Both the position numbers and the translations under genes were made by a program. A stretch of 64,000 bases of DNA from CBDEUK01 sp965250225 (GTDB lineage: Bacteria; Pseudomonadota; Gammaproteobacteria; Eutrophobiales; Eutrophobiaceae), in the NCBI GenBank assembly GCA_965250225.1, contig CBDFNQ010000036.1:62001-126000 (forward strand). Reading direction: 5' to 3'. The notes beneath the pieces are model-generated. The model did no database searches, was not told the DNA's origin, and was given only the letters and a program-made list of their open reading frames with translations. Of this stretch, positions 35,144 through 43,850 are shown in pieces (position 1 is the first letter of the stretch; every line of letters begins with the position of its first letter).

Positions 35144-35185
35144 GACGGTGTTCTTGGCTTAAGTAAGTGCCATTCCCCTATACCC

Positions 35186-35674
35186 AGATATTTGAAAATG
35201 TAGATTTAGAGTATCTTAATATCACAATCACACGGCTACTCATGTCAGGATGTTGTCAAAAATGAGTTCTTAAGCAACGTTTGTGCAATATGAAATATCG
35301 CTGTCAAAATAATCCGCAGCTTGATCTTCAATAAGAATAAATGCTTACAGCTGGTTTCATTTTTATAACGGATTAAAGCGAATGTATTGGCATATTTGAT
35401 GCTTTCTTCCATCTCACTCAACAATGAAGTGTATTGAAGCAAACAATTTGTGTTGTAAAAAGGAATTGTCCGGGTGTCATACCCGGTGTCTCGGATTTTA
35501 TTCAGAATAGTAATCAGGACTTGTCATTTATTTTCTAAATAACTCTAAAGATCCTGATAAGTTCGGCCGATATGTGTTGTCTATCTAGTCTGATGGTGTT
35601 TTAAACAAAATAGGGTTTGTGATCATGGTAATAATCGTAGTTGTTAAGGATTTGACCTCGATGTCTCAAACAGA
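35186..35674. other. Stretch without a convincing gene
   Basis: A minus-strand frame 35245-35442 encodes 65 residues (MLQYTSLLSEMEESIKYANT...) that I cannot assign; it has no clear ribosome site and may be a remnant. A small hairpin, CCGGGT-GTCAT-ACCCGG, lies at 35470-35486. The rest is AT-rich with no recognised motif. Confidence 0.35.
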
Positions 35675-35866
35675 GTGACTTTCTCCTTGAGAGGAACTGC
35701 TGAGGATGACATCGATGCCCTGCAAAAGGCAAAGTCAACACGCGTTACTTTGTTGCTGACTGATGTAAACAATTGGATCCAGGGAAGAGATGACAGTGAA
35801 AGAGGAATTCCGCTCCCCGTCAATGTGACCGCAAACAATCCCCCCGGTCATTGTATATCGAACTAA
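35675..35866 (+). CDS. Short hypothetical protein, possibly the C-terminal remnant of a larger gene
   Basis: 63 residues from a GTG at 35675; the frame is open 27 bases further up, FDLDVSNRVTFSLRGTAEDD, without a start. The body TRVTLLLTDVNNWIQGRDDS looks like a folded alpha/beta fragment, not random sequence. I do not recognise it. It lies 44 bases before cheW in the same direction and could be a truncated gene at the left border of the chemosensory block. Confidence 0.35.
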   Translation: MTFSLRGTAEDDIDALQKAKSTRVTLLLTDVNNWIQGRDDSERGIPLPVNVTANNPPGHCISN

Positions 35867-35910
35867 AGAGAAATGAATACTGAGAAATGAATTGTTAAGA
35901 GGTGTAATAC

Positions 35911-36459
35911 ATGAACACATTAAAGCAAACGTCCGAGGTGAATAGCCATCAGTCTGGTTCGGTGGTCGCGTTGCGAACAGCGCAGAGAAATCTGGTTTTT
36001 TCGCTGGACAACGAGAAGTACGGCATACCGTTAACGTCCGTCAAGGAAGTCATTGGTATGACCAGCATCACACCAGTACCCCATGTGCCGATTTTTTTTA
36101 AGGGCTTGATTAACCTGCGTGGAGAAATCATTTCAGTTATCGATTTACGCTTAAAACTGGCTGTGCCGGCCATGGAATATCAAGCCAAAAAAACTTCCAT
36201 CATTATTACCGATGTTAACGATCGCTCGATTGCCATCATCGTCGATGATGTTAATGAGGTGGTCGGATTTGACGATGTCCAGGTGGAAAACGATCTGGAT
36301 ATCTCCAGCGGCGTACAGCGTAAATATATCCGCGGCGTGGCCAAGGCGAAGGACAAAACTCTGGTGTTGTTGCTTGATATACAAAAAGTACTGACCGCAG
36401 AAGAACTGGAATTGGTTATGGAAAAAGCGGATGCCGCTGAGTCTGATCAGAATAGTTAA
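35911..36459 (+). CDS. cheW: CheW coupling protein
   Basis: 182 residues. A single CheW domain (about 28-165) follows a 25-residue polar leader: FSLDNEKYGIPLTSVKEVIG, TPVPHVPIFFKGLINLRGEI, VIDLRLKL, IIIVDDVNEVVGF, VQRKYIRGVAKAKDKTLVLL. It couples chemoreceptors to CheA in a cytoplasmic or membrane array. AGAGGTG precedes the ATG. It is the first gene of the operon, 35 bases before the receptor. The base composition becomes visibly GC-richer from here to about 46640 than in the flanks. Confidence 0.94.
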   Translation: MNTLKQTSEVNSHQSGSVVALRTAQRNLVFSLDNEKYGIPLTSVKEVIGMTSITPVPHVPIFFKGLINLRGEIISVIDLRLKLAVPAMEYQAKKTSIIITDVNDRSIAIIVDDVNEVVGFDDVQVENDLDISSGVQRKYIRGVAKAKDKTLVLLLDIQKVLTAEELELVMEKADAAESDQNS

Positions 36460-36494
36460 TATTTAATATTTAATTAAGTCGTAGGAGAAAAATC

Positions 36495-38648
36495 ATGTTC
36501 AATACATTATCACTAAGAGTAAAAATCCTGTTGGGCAGTGTCATCACCTTGTTCTTTCTAATCGCCCTCGGACTGATCAGCTTGCAAAGTATAACTTCCT
36601 TGCAGCTCACCAACAGTTGGGTCGATCACACACATAAGGTCATCCAGGAGGCAATGGAGATTGAGGCCGCCGCCGTGGATATGGAAACCGGCATGCGCGG
36701 TTATCTGTTGGCCGGCAAGAAGGAATTCCTTAGCCCCTACAAACAGGGGCAAGATCGTTTCAGAAGTCTGATCAAGTCACTGAAAAAAACGGTGGATGAC
36801 AACCCTACGCAGGTGACACTTCTAGGTGAAATTGAATCGACTATTGGGGAATGGCAGAGCAATATCACCGAGAGCGCCATAGAACTGCGTCGCAGCATTG
36901 GCGATGCGCAGACCATGAACGACATGGCAGAGCTGGTCGGTGAGGCGCGCGGCAAAAAATACTTTGACAAATTCAGAACGCAGATCGCCACCTTTATTGA
37001 ACGCGAGCGCGTATTGATGAAAAAACGCCAGGCCACTGCCGCTGCCACCGATGATATAAACAAATTGCGTGAGACCGCGCAATGGGTCGACCACACCAAT
37101 CAGGTGATCCAGGAGGCGATGCGGATAGAAGCGGCAGCCGTGGATATGGAAACCGGCATGCGCGGTTATCTGTTGGCCGGCAAGGAGGAATTTCTGGAGC
37201 CCTATAAACAGGGACGCAAACACTTCGGCCAATTGCTCAACGCCCTCAAGGTCACGGTGAATGATAATCCGGTACAAGTGGCACTGCTGGGCGACATTGA
37301 ATCGACTATTGGGGACTGGCAGAGTAACGTCACCGAGAAATCCATTGAGATGCGTCGTCAAATTGGTAACGCCAAAACCATGGATGATATGTCGGCACTG
37401 GTTGGTGAGGCGCGCGGTAAAAAGTATTTTGACAAATTCAGAGAGCAGATCGCCACCTTCCGTGATCGCGAACTGGCACTGATGCAGCAGCGGCAGCAGG
37501 ATGCCATCGAAACCGTCGACAACACCAATTTCACGCTGATCGCTGGCGTCATCGTGGCACTACTCGTCTCCTTACTGGTCGCTTATTTACTCAGTAACTC
37601 GATTACGCAACCGTTCCAGAATATCTTCAAGGGTCTGAAAAAATTTAGTGCTAAAGAACTCGATGAGCTGAGCCTGGCATTTGGCGACATCGTCAAAAAA
37701 ATGAGTGTCAGTGCGGGCAAGGTCGCTGGCGTGTCGGCGAATATCGCCAACGTGAGTCGTAACTTATCACAGATCACGAATCGTCAGGCCAGCTCAGTGG
37801 AAGAAACCTCTGCCAGTACCGAAGAAATTTCTGGCATGGTAAAAATCAATGTTGATGCGGCGGCGCAATCCCGCGACCTGTCGCAGAAGGCGGGTCAAAA
37901 GATGGTCGATTTGAATAAGGCGATGGATAAAATCGAAGATTCCAATCAGAAAATTACTGAACTGGTAAAAATTATTGGTGAAATCGGTACTAAAACTGAA
38001 ATCATCGATGAGATCGTCTTCCAGACCAAGTTGCTTTCCTTTAACGCTTCAGTCGAGGCAGAACGGGCGGGCGAACACGGCAGAGGTTTCGCCGTAGTCG
38101 CACAGGAGGTCGGTAACCTTGCGCAAATGAGTGGTAAGGCGGCGACCGACATTTCCGAAATCGTCAAGCAGAGTGTCGACCAGGCGGAAACCATCGCCAG
38201 GGAAAATACCAAGCGGGTAGAAGATGGTATCAAAATTGTTGACGACACCCGCGAGCAGTCCAGCATCGTGGCCGAGGGTGCCAGCCAGATTTTTGAATCT
38301 TCCAACGAGCAAGCCAAGGGTATTGCGGAGATCAGTAATGCGGTGGAATCCATCAACAAGACGACGCAACACACGGCCACTATCGCCGATCAGGCATCCG
38401 GTTCCAGCGACGAACTGAATCGACAGGCCAAAGAACTCAACCTCCTGGTGCGTAACTTGAATGGCTTCTTAAAAGGCCATGATACTGCTGACAGTAATAT
38501 CATCACTCAGACTGAGCAAACTGAGTTCAAGCCTGGCGTTGATGAAGCCAGTAGCGCGCCCATTATGACCGTTGTCGAGAATACAATGGATGATGCTGAT
38601 CCTAACGCAGCTGACTCAGACAATAAGACAGCCTGGGCCAAGTTGTAA
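36495..38648 (+). CDS. Chemoreceptor (MCP) with a duplicated CHASE3-like sensor domain
   Basis: 717 residues. Membrane helix 1 is at 11-30 and helix 2 at 348-368. Between them are two copies of a 138-residue helical domain, residues 42-179 and 197-334, both starting WVDHT and containing EAAAVDMETGMRGYLLAGK, IESTIG-W-QSN and GEARGKKYFDKFR. This pattern fits CHASE3-type four-helix sensors. The HAMP region after helix 2 is short or absent. The signalling tip is EIVFQTKLLSFNASVEAERA (about 506-525). It ends without a clear methylation-tether pentapeptide. Being in the operon, it is the likely dedicated receptor of this pathway, beside the porin gene. The ligand is unknown. Confidence 0.94.
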   Translation: MFNTLSLRVKILLGSVITLFFLIALGLISLQSITSLQLTNSWVDHTHKVIQEAMEIEAAAVDMETGMRGYLLAGKKEFLSPYKQGQDRFRSLIKSLKKTVDDNPTQVTLLGEIESTIGEWQSNITESAIELRRSIGDAQTMNDMAELVGEARGKKYFDKFRTQIATFIERERVLMKKRQATAAATDDINKLRETAQWVDHTNQVIQEAMRIEAAAVDMETGMRGYLLAGKEEFLEPYKQGRKHFGQLLNALKVTVNDNPVQVALLGDIESTIGDWQSNVTEKSIEMRRQIGNAKTMDDMSALVGEARGKKYFDKFREQIATFRDRELALMQQRQQDAIETVDNTNFTLIAGVIVALLVSLLVAYLLSNSITQPFQNIFKGLKKFSAKELDELSLAFGDIVKKMSVSAGKVAGVSANIANVSRNLSQITNRQASSVEETSASTEEISGMVKINVDAAAQSRDLSQKAGQKMVDLNKAMDKIEDSNQKITELVKIIGEIGTKTEIIDEIVFQTKLLSFNASVEAERAGEHGRGFAVVAQEVGNLAQMSGKAATDISEIVKQSVDQAETIARENTKRVEDGIKIVDDTREQSSIVAEGASQIFESSNEQAKGIAEISNAVESINKTTQHTATIADQASGSSDELNRQAKELNLLVRNLNGFLKGHDTADSNIITQTEQTEFKPGVDEASSAPIMTVVENTMDDADPNAADSDNKTAWAKL

Positions 38649-38891
38649 CGCCATGGTGGCTTGTCAACCAAGGCGCAAGCTAATGGATTATTCGTCAGCC
38701 AGGCTGGAACGGATCGGCTTCTTCATAGGCGAAATAAAAGACAGCGGATGAAGGCAACGCTTATTCGTAGCCGCTTGCTATTGACAGAGCTGCCCGCTTC
38801 GATTTTTTAGCGGACTGATGTCGGTATTTTGAGAGTGTTCGAATAACAACAATTGTATGAAATTATATTGAATCCTAAGGAGGATTACATA

Positions 38892-40058
38892 ATGTTAAGT
38901 TTAAAATCAAGATGCATTTTTATTAGATTGCTTATCATTGCCTTTGCTTTTTTGCCTGTCGTTGTTCAGGCGAATAGTGATGCCGAACTCATCAAGGAAC
39001 TGCGTACCAGCATTAAAATGCTGGAAAAACGACTTTCCTCACTGGAAGACAAACAGCAACAAACAGCAGAAACGGTCGCCGCCGTACAAGAGAAGAAAAC
39101 CCGCAGCTGGGGTGGACATCTCTACGGTAAGGTTCGGGTGAGTGTCGATAATCGATCCGGCGATTTTGCCGATGACCGTACCTCACTTTCCAGCAATGCA
39201 TCACGAATTGGTGTTTATGGCACGATTCCGACACCCGATTCGAACACCAATGCCATTTATCGCGCCGAAATGCAATACGAAGCCACCCAGGCGGATCAAA
39301 CGACATTTAGTTTTCGTGAAGCCTATGCCGGCTTACAAAATCCGGATTGGGGCACCCTGCGTTTGGGACGTTTGACCACCATCTACAAGGATACATTGGA
39401 AAAAGTCGATCCCTGGATCGACAACGCATTAGAGTCGCATGCCTTTGGCCGCCAGGGGTCGTCTGAATTACATGCCAACTTTTTTAACAGTGCGATTGAT
39501 TATAAGACCCCGGATTTTGGCAATGGTATTACCGCTTCGCTCTGGTATTCGTTGGCCTTGTCTGACTCAAGCCGCGCCTTGCATAACACCGGTACCTTAC
39601 AAAATTACGTCGGCGGTAATGCTGGCGGACTCGGCGTTCAGTATGAGCGCGGGCCACTCTTTCTGGGTGCCGATGTTATCAACATTGATGCCGACACAAT
39701 CAACCTGAGCGGGCTTAGCAACGGCAGCGGTTATCAGCTTGCCGGTAAATACACCTTTTATAACAAGCTGACGCTGGGCGCTTTTTACGAAGATGTAGAG
39801 GATATGGGTTTGGGCAAAAACTTTTATGTCAATGCGATCTATCGTCACAATCGCTATCGTTTTATCGCCTCTTACGGTGGCAACGATGACGCGCCTGTTT
39901 ATGGCAGCAACGATTTTAGCAATTGGAATATCGGCGTGAAATATGATCTGAGTAAGGATTCTGAACTCATCATCGGTTTTGATGGCCGCGAAGATAATGA
40001 CCTGAACCTGGATTTTAATACCTTCACGATTGGCCTCAACACCAATTTTGAAAATTAG
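38892..40058 (+). CDS. Outer-membrane porin
   Basis: About 388 residues from ATG 38892, preceded by AAGGAGG at good spacing; a start 39 bases earlier has no such site. A signal peptide (LLIIAFAFLPVVVQA) is followed by a short coiled coil (AELIKELRTSIKMLEKRLSS) like those on DcaP-type or OprD-related trimeric porins, and then a 16-strand-type beta-barrel (GHLYGKVRVSVDN, LRLGRLTTIYKDTLEKVDPW, SAIDYKTPDFGNGITASLWY). The C-terminal LNTNFEN has an aromatic, suitable for BAM recognition. It lies inside the chemosensory operon, between the receptor and cheR, in the same direction. Its solute may be the signal the receptor detects; that is inference. Confidence 0.88.
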   Translation: MLSLKSRCIFIRLLIIAFAFLPVVVQANSDAELIKELRTSIKMLEKRLSSLEDKQQQTAETVAAVQEKKTRSWGGHLYGKVRVSVDNRSGDFADDRTSLSSNASRIGVYGTIPTPDSNTNAIYRAEMQYEATQADQTTFSFREAYAGLQNPDWGTLRLGRLTTIYKDTLEKVDPWIDNALESHAFGRQGSSELHANFFNSAIDYKTPDFGNGITASLWYSLALSDSSRALHNTGTLQNYVGGNAGGLGVQYERGPLFLGADVINIDADTINLSGLSNGSGYQLAGKYTFYNKLTLGAFYEDVEDMGLGKNFYVNAIYRHNRYRFIASYGGNDDAPVYGSNDFSNWNIGVKYDLSKDSELIIGFDGREDNDLNLDFNTFTIGLNTNFEN

Positions 40059-40094
40059 TCTGTGATTTCATTTGCCGGCAATTAAAAACAGAGC

Positions 40095-40997
40095 ATGGAA
40101 AATCATCTCAGTTCGGAGCAGAATTATACACAGGGCATGCTGTCCAGCGGCAGCGCCTCGTCGGTACACTATGCTGGCCCGGCGCCATTAAGCCCGAAAG
40201 AGTTCGATTATTTCAGCCGCAAGATCCTCTCCCAAGCCGGGATCGTTATTACAAGGGATAAAATTAGCATGCTGGAGGGGCGTTTGCGAAAACGTCTTAA
40301 AGCCCTCGGCTTGAGTCACTACAGCGAATACCAAAGGGTCTTAAATCAGGACGCAAGTGGTCGGGAGTTGGGCTTGTTTGTGAATAGCCTCACCACCAAT
40401 AAAACAGAATTCTTTCGTGAACCATTTCACTTTGAGCACCTGCAGGAAGTGTTGCAGCGGCAAGTCAATGCTGATCCGGTATATATCTGGTCAGCGGCCT
40501 GCTCCAGTGGCGAGGAAGTCTATTCTTTAGCGATATTGTGTGAAAATCTGAAATTGGATTACCCCCTGTTCGATTACAGAATCCTCGGTACCGACATTAA
40601 TACCGAACGCCTGCTGATGTCGGAGGATGGACTCTATGAAAATCAGGACATTTTGAATGTTCCGCCGATGGATCAACAAAAGTACTTCGAAGTAGCGACT
40701 AATACATATAATAACAGTATCAAGGTCAATCCCAGGCTGCGCCAGCGTGTGAAGTTTCGGCAATATAACCTGATCGATGATAATCATAATCTCGCACTAA
40801 ACTTCAATTTCATTTTTTTGCGCAACGTTTTGTTTTATTTTTCCAAGGAGACAGCTGAAAAGATTGTGCGGAAGCTGGTTAGACGGCTGGAGCCCAACGG
40901 ACTGTTTTTTATTAGTCTGACGGAATCACTACATTATATGGATGTCGGACTGACCAAGGTGGGTGCGTCTATTTACCAGAAAAAGGAAAGCCGATGA
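40095..40997 (+). CDS. cheR: CheR chemoreceptor methyltransferase
   Basis: 300 residues. N-terminal CheR domain (LSPKEFDYFSRKILSQAGIV, MLEGRLRKRLKALGL) and SAM-binding C-terminal domain with NSLTTNKTEFFREPFHFEHL, IWSAACSSGEEVYSLAIL (SAM loop), ILGTDINTERL, and the NVLFYF motif. It methylates Glu residues of the receptor for adaptation. It lacks a C-terminal pentapeptide-binding extension. Its TGA stop overlaps the ATG of the CheD-CheB gene (ATGA). Confidence 0.95.
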   Translation: MENHLSSEQNYTQGMLSSGSASSVHYAGPAPLSPKEFDYFSRKILSQAGIVITRDKISMLEGRLRKRLKALGLSHYSEYQRVLNQDASGRELGLFVNSLTTNKTEFFREPFHFEHLQEVLQRQVNADPVYIWSAACSSGEEVYSLAILCENLKLDYPLFDYRILGTDINTERLLMSEDGLYENQDILNVPPMDQQKYFEVATNTYNNSIKVNPRLRQRVKFRQYNLIDDNHNLALNFNFIFLRNVLFYFSKETAEKIVRKLVRRLEPNGLFFISLTESLHYMDVGLTKVGASIYQKKESR

Positions 40998-42592
40998 AAG
41001 AGATGACTGTTTTCTCAGGCGAGCTCATGTTTTGTCATGAGGAACCGGCGATTCTGAATACCGTCGTCGGTGTCTGTATCGCCGTCTGTTTGTGGGACAG
41101 GAAAACGAAACGCGGCGGACTGTGCCACTACCGACTGCCGATAGCCAACGACAAGATGGGCCAAGACGACAAGTCCTATGAGTTTGGCAAGCATGCCATT
41201 ATTACGCTGTTAAAAATGTTTAAGCGACACGGTTCCAGCGTAGATAATCTGCAAGCGAAAATATTAGGTGGCGGTGATCTCCACTACGGCGAGTTCATGC
41301 ATCAACAACAGATCGGGAAGAAAAACATCGATGTGGCACTGCAAGTACTTGCGCAATTTGGCATTGCCGTCAAAGGCAAATCGGTAGGCACTACCAACGG
41401 TCGACGCCTTCGCTTCAACACAGAAACGGGAGAAGTCGATTTTCAGCCTGTCAATTGCGCCGACTTCTCAGAACAAAGGCTAGATCAAAGTCAAGCGAAT
41501 AATGGTTCGCGCAAAATAAGGGTACTGATCATTGACCCATCCGAGAAGATGAGGAAACGTCTGCAACAGTCGATTGAGCAGGACAGCGAGTTTGTGATCG
41601 TGGCCCAGGTAGCCAATACGGATAACGCCAAATCCGCGATTGAAATGTTAATGCCAGATGTTATTACGTTCGATGTCAATATGAAAAACACGAACGGCCC
41701 GGCATTTATTAGCCACTATATGAAACAGCTACTTATTCCCACAGTGATCATCACTACCATACAGCAACAAACATCCGACAAGATTTTTAACGCATTAAAA
41801 TTGGGTGCCTTTGATTATATTGATAAATCAAACTTGCCCAACCTGAATAGCACGCTCAAAGCTGCTTACCAATCGAAGCAGATGATGATGCGTACACAAG
41901 CCTTATCCACAGAACTCAAACTGGAACGCGTTAATTTTAATGAAGATTACCGACATGCCTCGCTCATCGTCCTGGGCTCATCGACCGGCGGTGTGGACGC
42001 GTTGGAGACGATGATAAAAATGTTGCCTGAAACAACACCCCCGATTTGTATTGTTCAGCATATTCCCAAGGTGTATTCACATTCACTGGCGCAACGGCTA
42101 AACGAAATGACTGCGGTCAGCGTAGCTGAAGCAGTGGATGGTGTTGAGATTAAAAACAACCACGTTTATATCGCACGTGGCGGGCATCATATGAAATTGG
42201 CGCAATTAGCACCAGAGAAACTGGTTTTGCGATTGACCGATGAACCTGCACACAATGGATTCAGACCCTCTGTTGATTATTTGTTCAACTCAGCGCAAAA
42301 ACTCACAGGCTGGAATATTGTCGGCGTGTTGTTATCCGGGATGGGTCGGGATGGCGCGCAGGGCTTATTGAAATTGAAGCAACACGGTGCCTATACAATT
42401 GTGCAAAACGAGGCAAGCAGTGTCGTCTACGGCATGGCAAAAGCGGCCAATGAGATCAACGCAGTTTGTAAAACGATCGCGATCGAAGGTATCGCCAGCG
42501 CCATGCTTGAGGCATCGCTGAAACCGGGTAAAAAGCAGCGTGTGTCCATTAATAATCCTCAAGCGACAGCAGCTAATGTGCGTACTGTCTAA
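40994..42592 (+). CDS. CheD-CheB fusion: receptor deamidase plus response-regulated methylesterase
   Basis: 532 residues joining two adaptation enzymes normally encoded separately. Residues 1-165 are CheD: VVGVCIAVCLWD with the probable catalytic Cys28, GLCHYRLP with His45, and AKILGGGDLHYG. Residues 175-295 are a receiver domain with phosphoacceptor Asp227 in VITFDVNM, Thr254 and Lys278; the N-terminal acidic pair is reduced to one Asp (IIDPSEKM). Residues 322-505 are the CheB methylesterase with Ser330 (LGSSTGGVD), His356 (IVQHIP) and Asp453 (SGMGRDGAQG). It would deamidate and demethylate the operon's receptors, with methylesterase activity switched by phosphorylation from the split CheA. 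It follows cheR with a 4-base overlap. Confidence 0.93.
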   Translation: MKEMTVFSGELMFCHEEPAILNTVVGVCIAVCLWDRKTKRGGLCHYRLPIANDKMGQDDKSYEFGKHAIITLLKMFKRHGSSVDNLQAKILGGGDLHYGEFMHQQQIGKKNIDVALQVLAQFGIAVKGKSVGTTNGRRLRFNTETGEVDFQPVNCADFSEQRLDQSQANNGSRKIRVLIIDPSEKMRKRLQQSIEQDSEFVIVAQVANTDNAKSAIEMLMPDVITFDVNMKNTNGPAFISHYMKQLLIPTVIITTIQQQTSDKIFNALKLGAFDYIDKSNLPNLNSTLKAAYQSKQMMMRTQALSTELKLERVNFNEDYRHASLIVLGSSTGGVDALETMIKMLPETTPPICIVQHIPKVYSHSLAQRLNEMTAVSVAEAVDGVEIKNNHVYIARGGHHMKLAQLAPEKLVLRLTDEPAHNGFRPSVDYLFNSAQKLTGWNIVGVLLSGMGRDGAQGLLKLKQHGAYTIVQNEASSVVYGMAKAANEINAVCKTIAIEGIASAMLEASLKPGKKQRVSINNPQATAANVRTV

Positions 42593-42645
42593 AAGGGGAA
42601 CACGGAAAAGATAGGAAGTTAAATTTTTAACAGGAGAGAAAACTT

Positions 42646-43206
42646 ATGAAAGTGATTATTGCTGATGATGATCCTGCGATGTTGACACGTTTGAAAGACT
42701 CAATATCTGAACTGGATCCAAAGCATAGCACTATTGAATTGTGTGGTGAAGGAGTCAATGGCGAACAGTTAATTGAGAAGGTAGAACAACAGACACACAT
42801 TGATCTTGTGATATCGGATATACGCATGCCTGTCATGGATGGCTTGTCTGCGCTAGTCTACCTGAAGGCAAAATATCACAAAATGAAGATTGTCATGCTT
42901 TCCTCTGAATCAGCCGCATCGATGATGTTGTCCGGTGAAAAGCACGAAGAAGCGGGTGGAGAGCTCAGTAAAAAGCTGCAGATGTTAGATCAGGTCGCCA
43001 CACGTGTGCGTAAAAAAGAGACGGCTGAAGGCAAGATAAATTCGATTTTAACAGGCTGTGAAAAGTTGCAATTAGATCCCATTGAGATAGCCAAATACTA
43101 TGGTGCAGACGGCTATATAAGAAAGCCAGTTTCGACAGGCAAACTGGGGCAGTTTCTGGATGAACTTCAGTCTTCAAGTGAATTTATCAATATCAAAATC
43201 GCCTGA
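42646..43206 (+). CDS. Stand-alone receiver protein with internal helical insertion, copy 1
   Basis: 186 residues, about 65 longer than CheY. Receiver residues: ADDDP (acidic pocket), Asp58 in LVISDIRMPVMDG, Ser in IVMLSSES, Lys in GYIRKPVS. Between beta-4 (LSSES) and beta-5 (GADGYIRKP) lie about 62 residues where a typical receiver has about 17, so a helical insertion of some 45 residues (KKLQMLDQVATRVRKKETAE, INSILTGCEKL) replaces the alpha-4 surface. In CheY this face contacts the output target. It is a tandem paralogue of the next gene. It would be phosphorylated by the Hpt/CheA pair. Confidence 0.9.
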   Translation: MKVIIADDDPAMLTRLKDSISELDPKHSTIELCGEGVNGEQLIEKVEQQTHIDLVISDIRMPVMDGLSALVYLKAKYHKMKIVMLSSESAASMMLSGEKHEEAGGELSKKLQMLDQVATRVRKKETAEGKINSILTGCEKLQLDPIEIAKYYGADGYIRKPVSTGKLGQFLDELQSSSEFINIKIA

Positions 43207-43262
43207 CCATGATCCCAGGTTCATGGTTTTTTTATTAATTTAGTGCTACGGGAGCAAAGAAA

Positions 43263-43850
43263 ATGAAAATAATGATCGCAGATGATGAGCCAGTGATGCT
43301 GGATCGTTTGAAAAATTTAATACCTCAAATGTTTACAAACGATGGTGTGGTTGAACTGTGTGGTACAGCAGAAAATGGCAAAGAGTTAATTGAGATGGTA
43401 GCGCAACAACCGTCGGTCGATCTGGTTATCTCTGATGTGCGCATGCCCGTCATGGATGGTTTGTCTGCCCTGGTTTTTTTGCGGATCAAATACCCCCTGA
43501 TAAAGGTTGTCATGCTATCAGCTGAATCAGCCACAACCGTGAAGCACCATGCCAGCGGTGGCACCGTATCAGAAAATGCCGAGCACGGTAAAAAACTTGG
43601 GATGTTGGATCAGATCGCCAACCGTATACGTAAAGAAGAAGAGCTTGAAGGTAAGATAAATTCGATATTAGAGGGCTGTGAAAAGTTAACACTAGACCCC
43701 TGTGAAATAGCCGAACACTATGGCGCACACGGCTTTGTCAGGAAACCGGTTTCGGAAAACAAACTGAGCCATATAATAAAAGGTATAGAGTCTTCTGCTG
43801 CATTTATAAAAATCGGCATGTATGACTCACAGCTTGAGGAAGCCGTATAG
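43263..43850 (+). CDS. Stand-alone receiver protein with internal helical insertion, copy 2
   Basis: 195 residues and clearly a paralogue of the preceding gene: IADDEP, Asp58 in LVISDVRMPVMDGLSALV, VVMLSAES, and FVRKPVSENKL. It holds the same insertion (KKLGMLDQIANRIRKEEELE, INSILEGCEKLTLDP) between beta-4 and beta-5. Its C-terminal tail is 9 residues longer. Two insertion-bearing receivers side by side suggest divided output or a phosphate sink. Its TAG is directly followed by the ATG of the Hpt gene. Confidence 0.9.
   Translation: MKIMIADDEPVMLDRLKNLIPQMFTNDGVVELCGTAENGKELIEMVAQQPSVDLVISDVRMPVMDGLSALVFLRIKYPLIKVVMLSAESATTVKHHASGGTVSENAEHGKKLGMLDQIANRIRKEEELEGKINSILEGCEKLTLDPCEIAEHYGAHGFVRKPVSENKLSHIIKGIESSAAFIKIGMYDSQLEEAV

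Larger units (their letters stand above)
34970..35175. mobile_element. MITE-like element, 206 bases, with 19-base terminal repeats and 10-base target duplication
   Basis: The left end GAATGGCACTTACTTAAGC (34970-34988) is the exact reverse complement of the right end (35157-35175). The sequence CCCTATACCC occurs directly outside both ends (34960-34969 and 35176-35185), a perfect 10-base target duplication. There is no transposase inside. Repeat size and target length suggest mobilisation by an IS4-like transposase, but that is inference. It holds hairpins at 35044-35059, 35069-35088 and 35124-35143. Confidence 0.9.

Noticed and set aside
37946..38380. Antisense frames in the MCP gene
   Set aside because: Complementary shadows of a coiled-coil coding sequence with strong codon bias.
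38781..38810. TTGACA before the porin as a promoter
   Set aside because: No acceptable -10 box at 16-18 bases.
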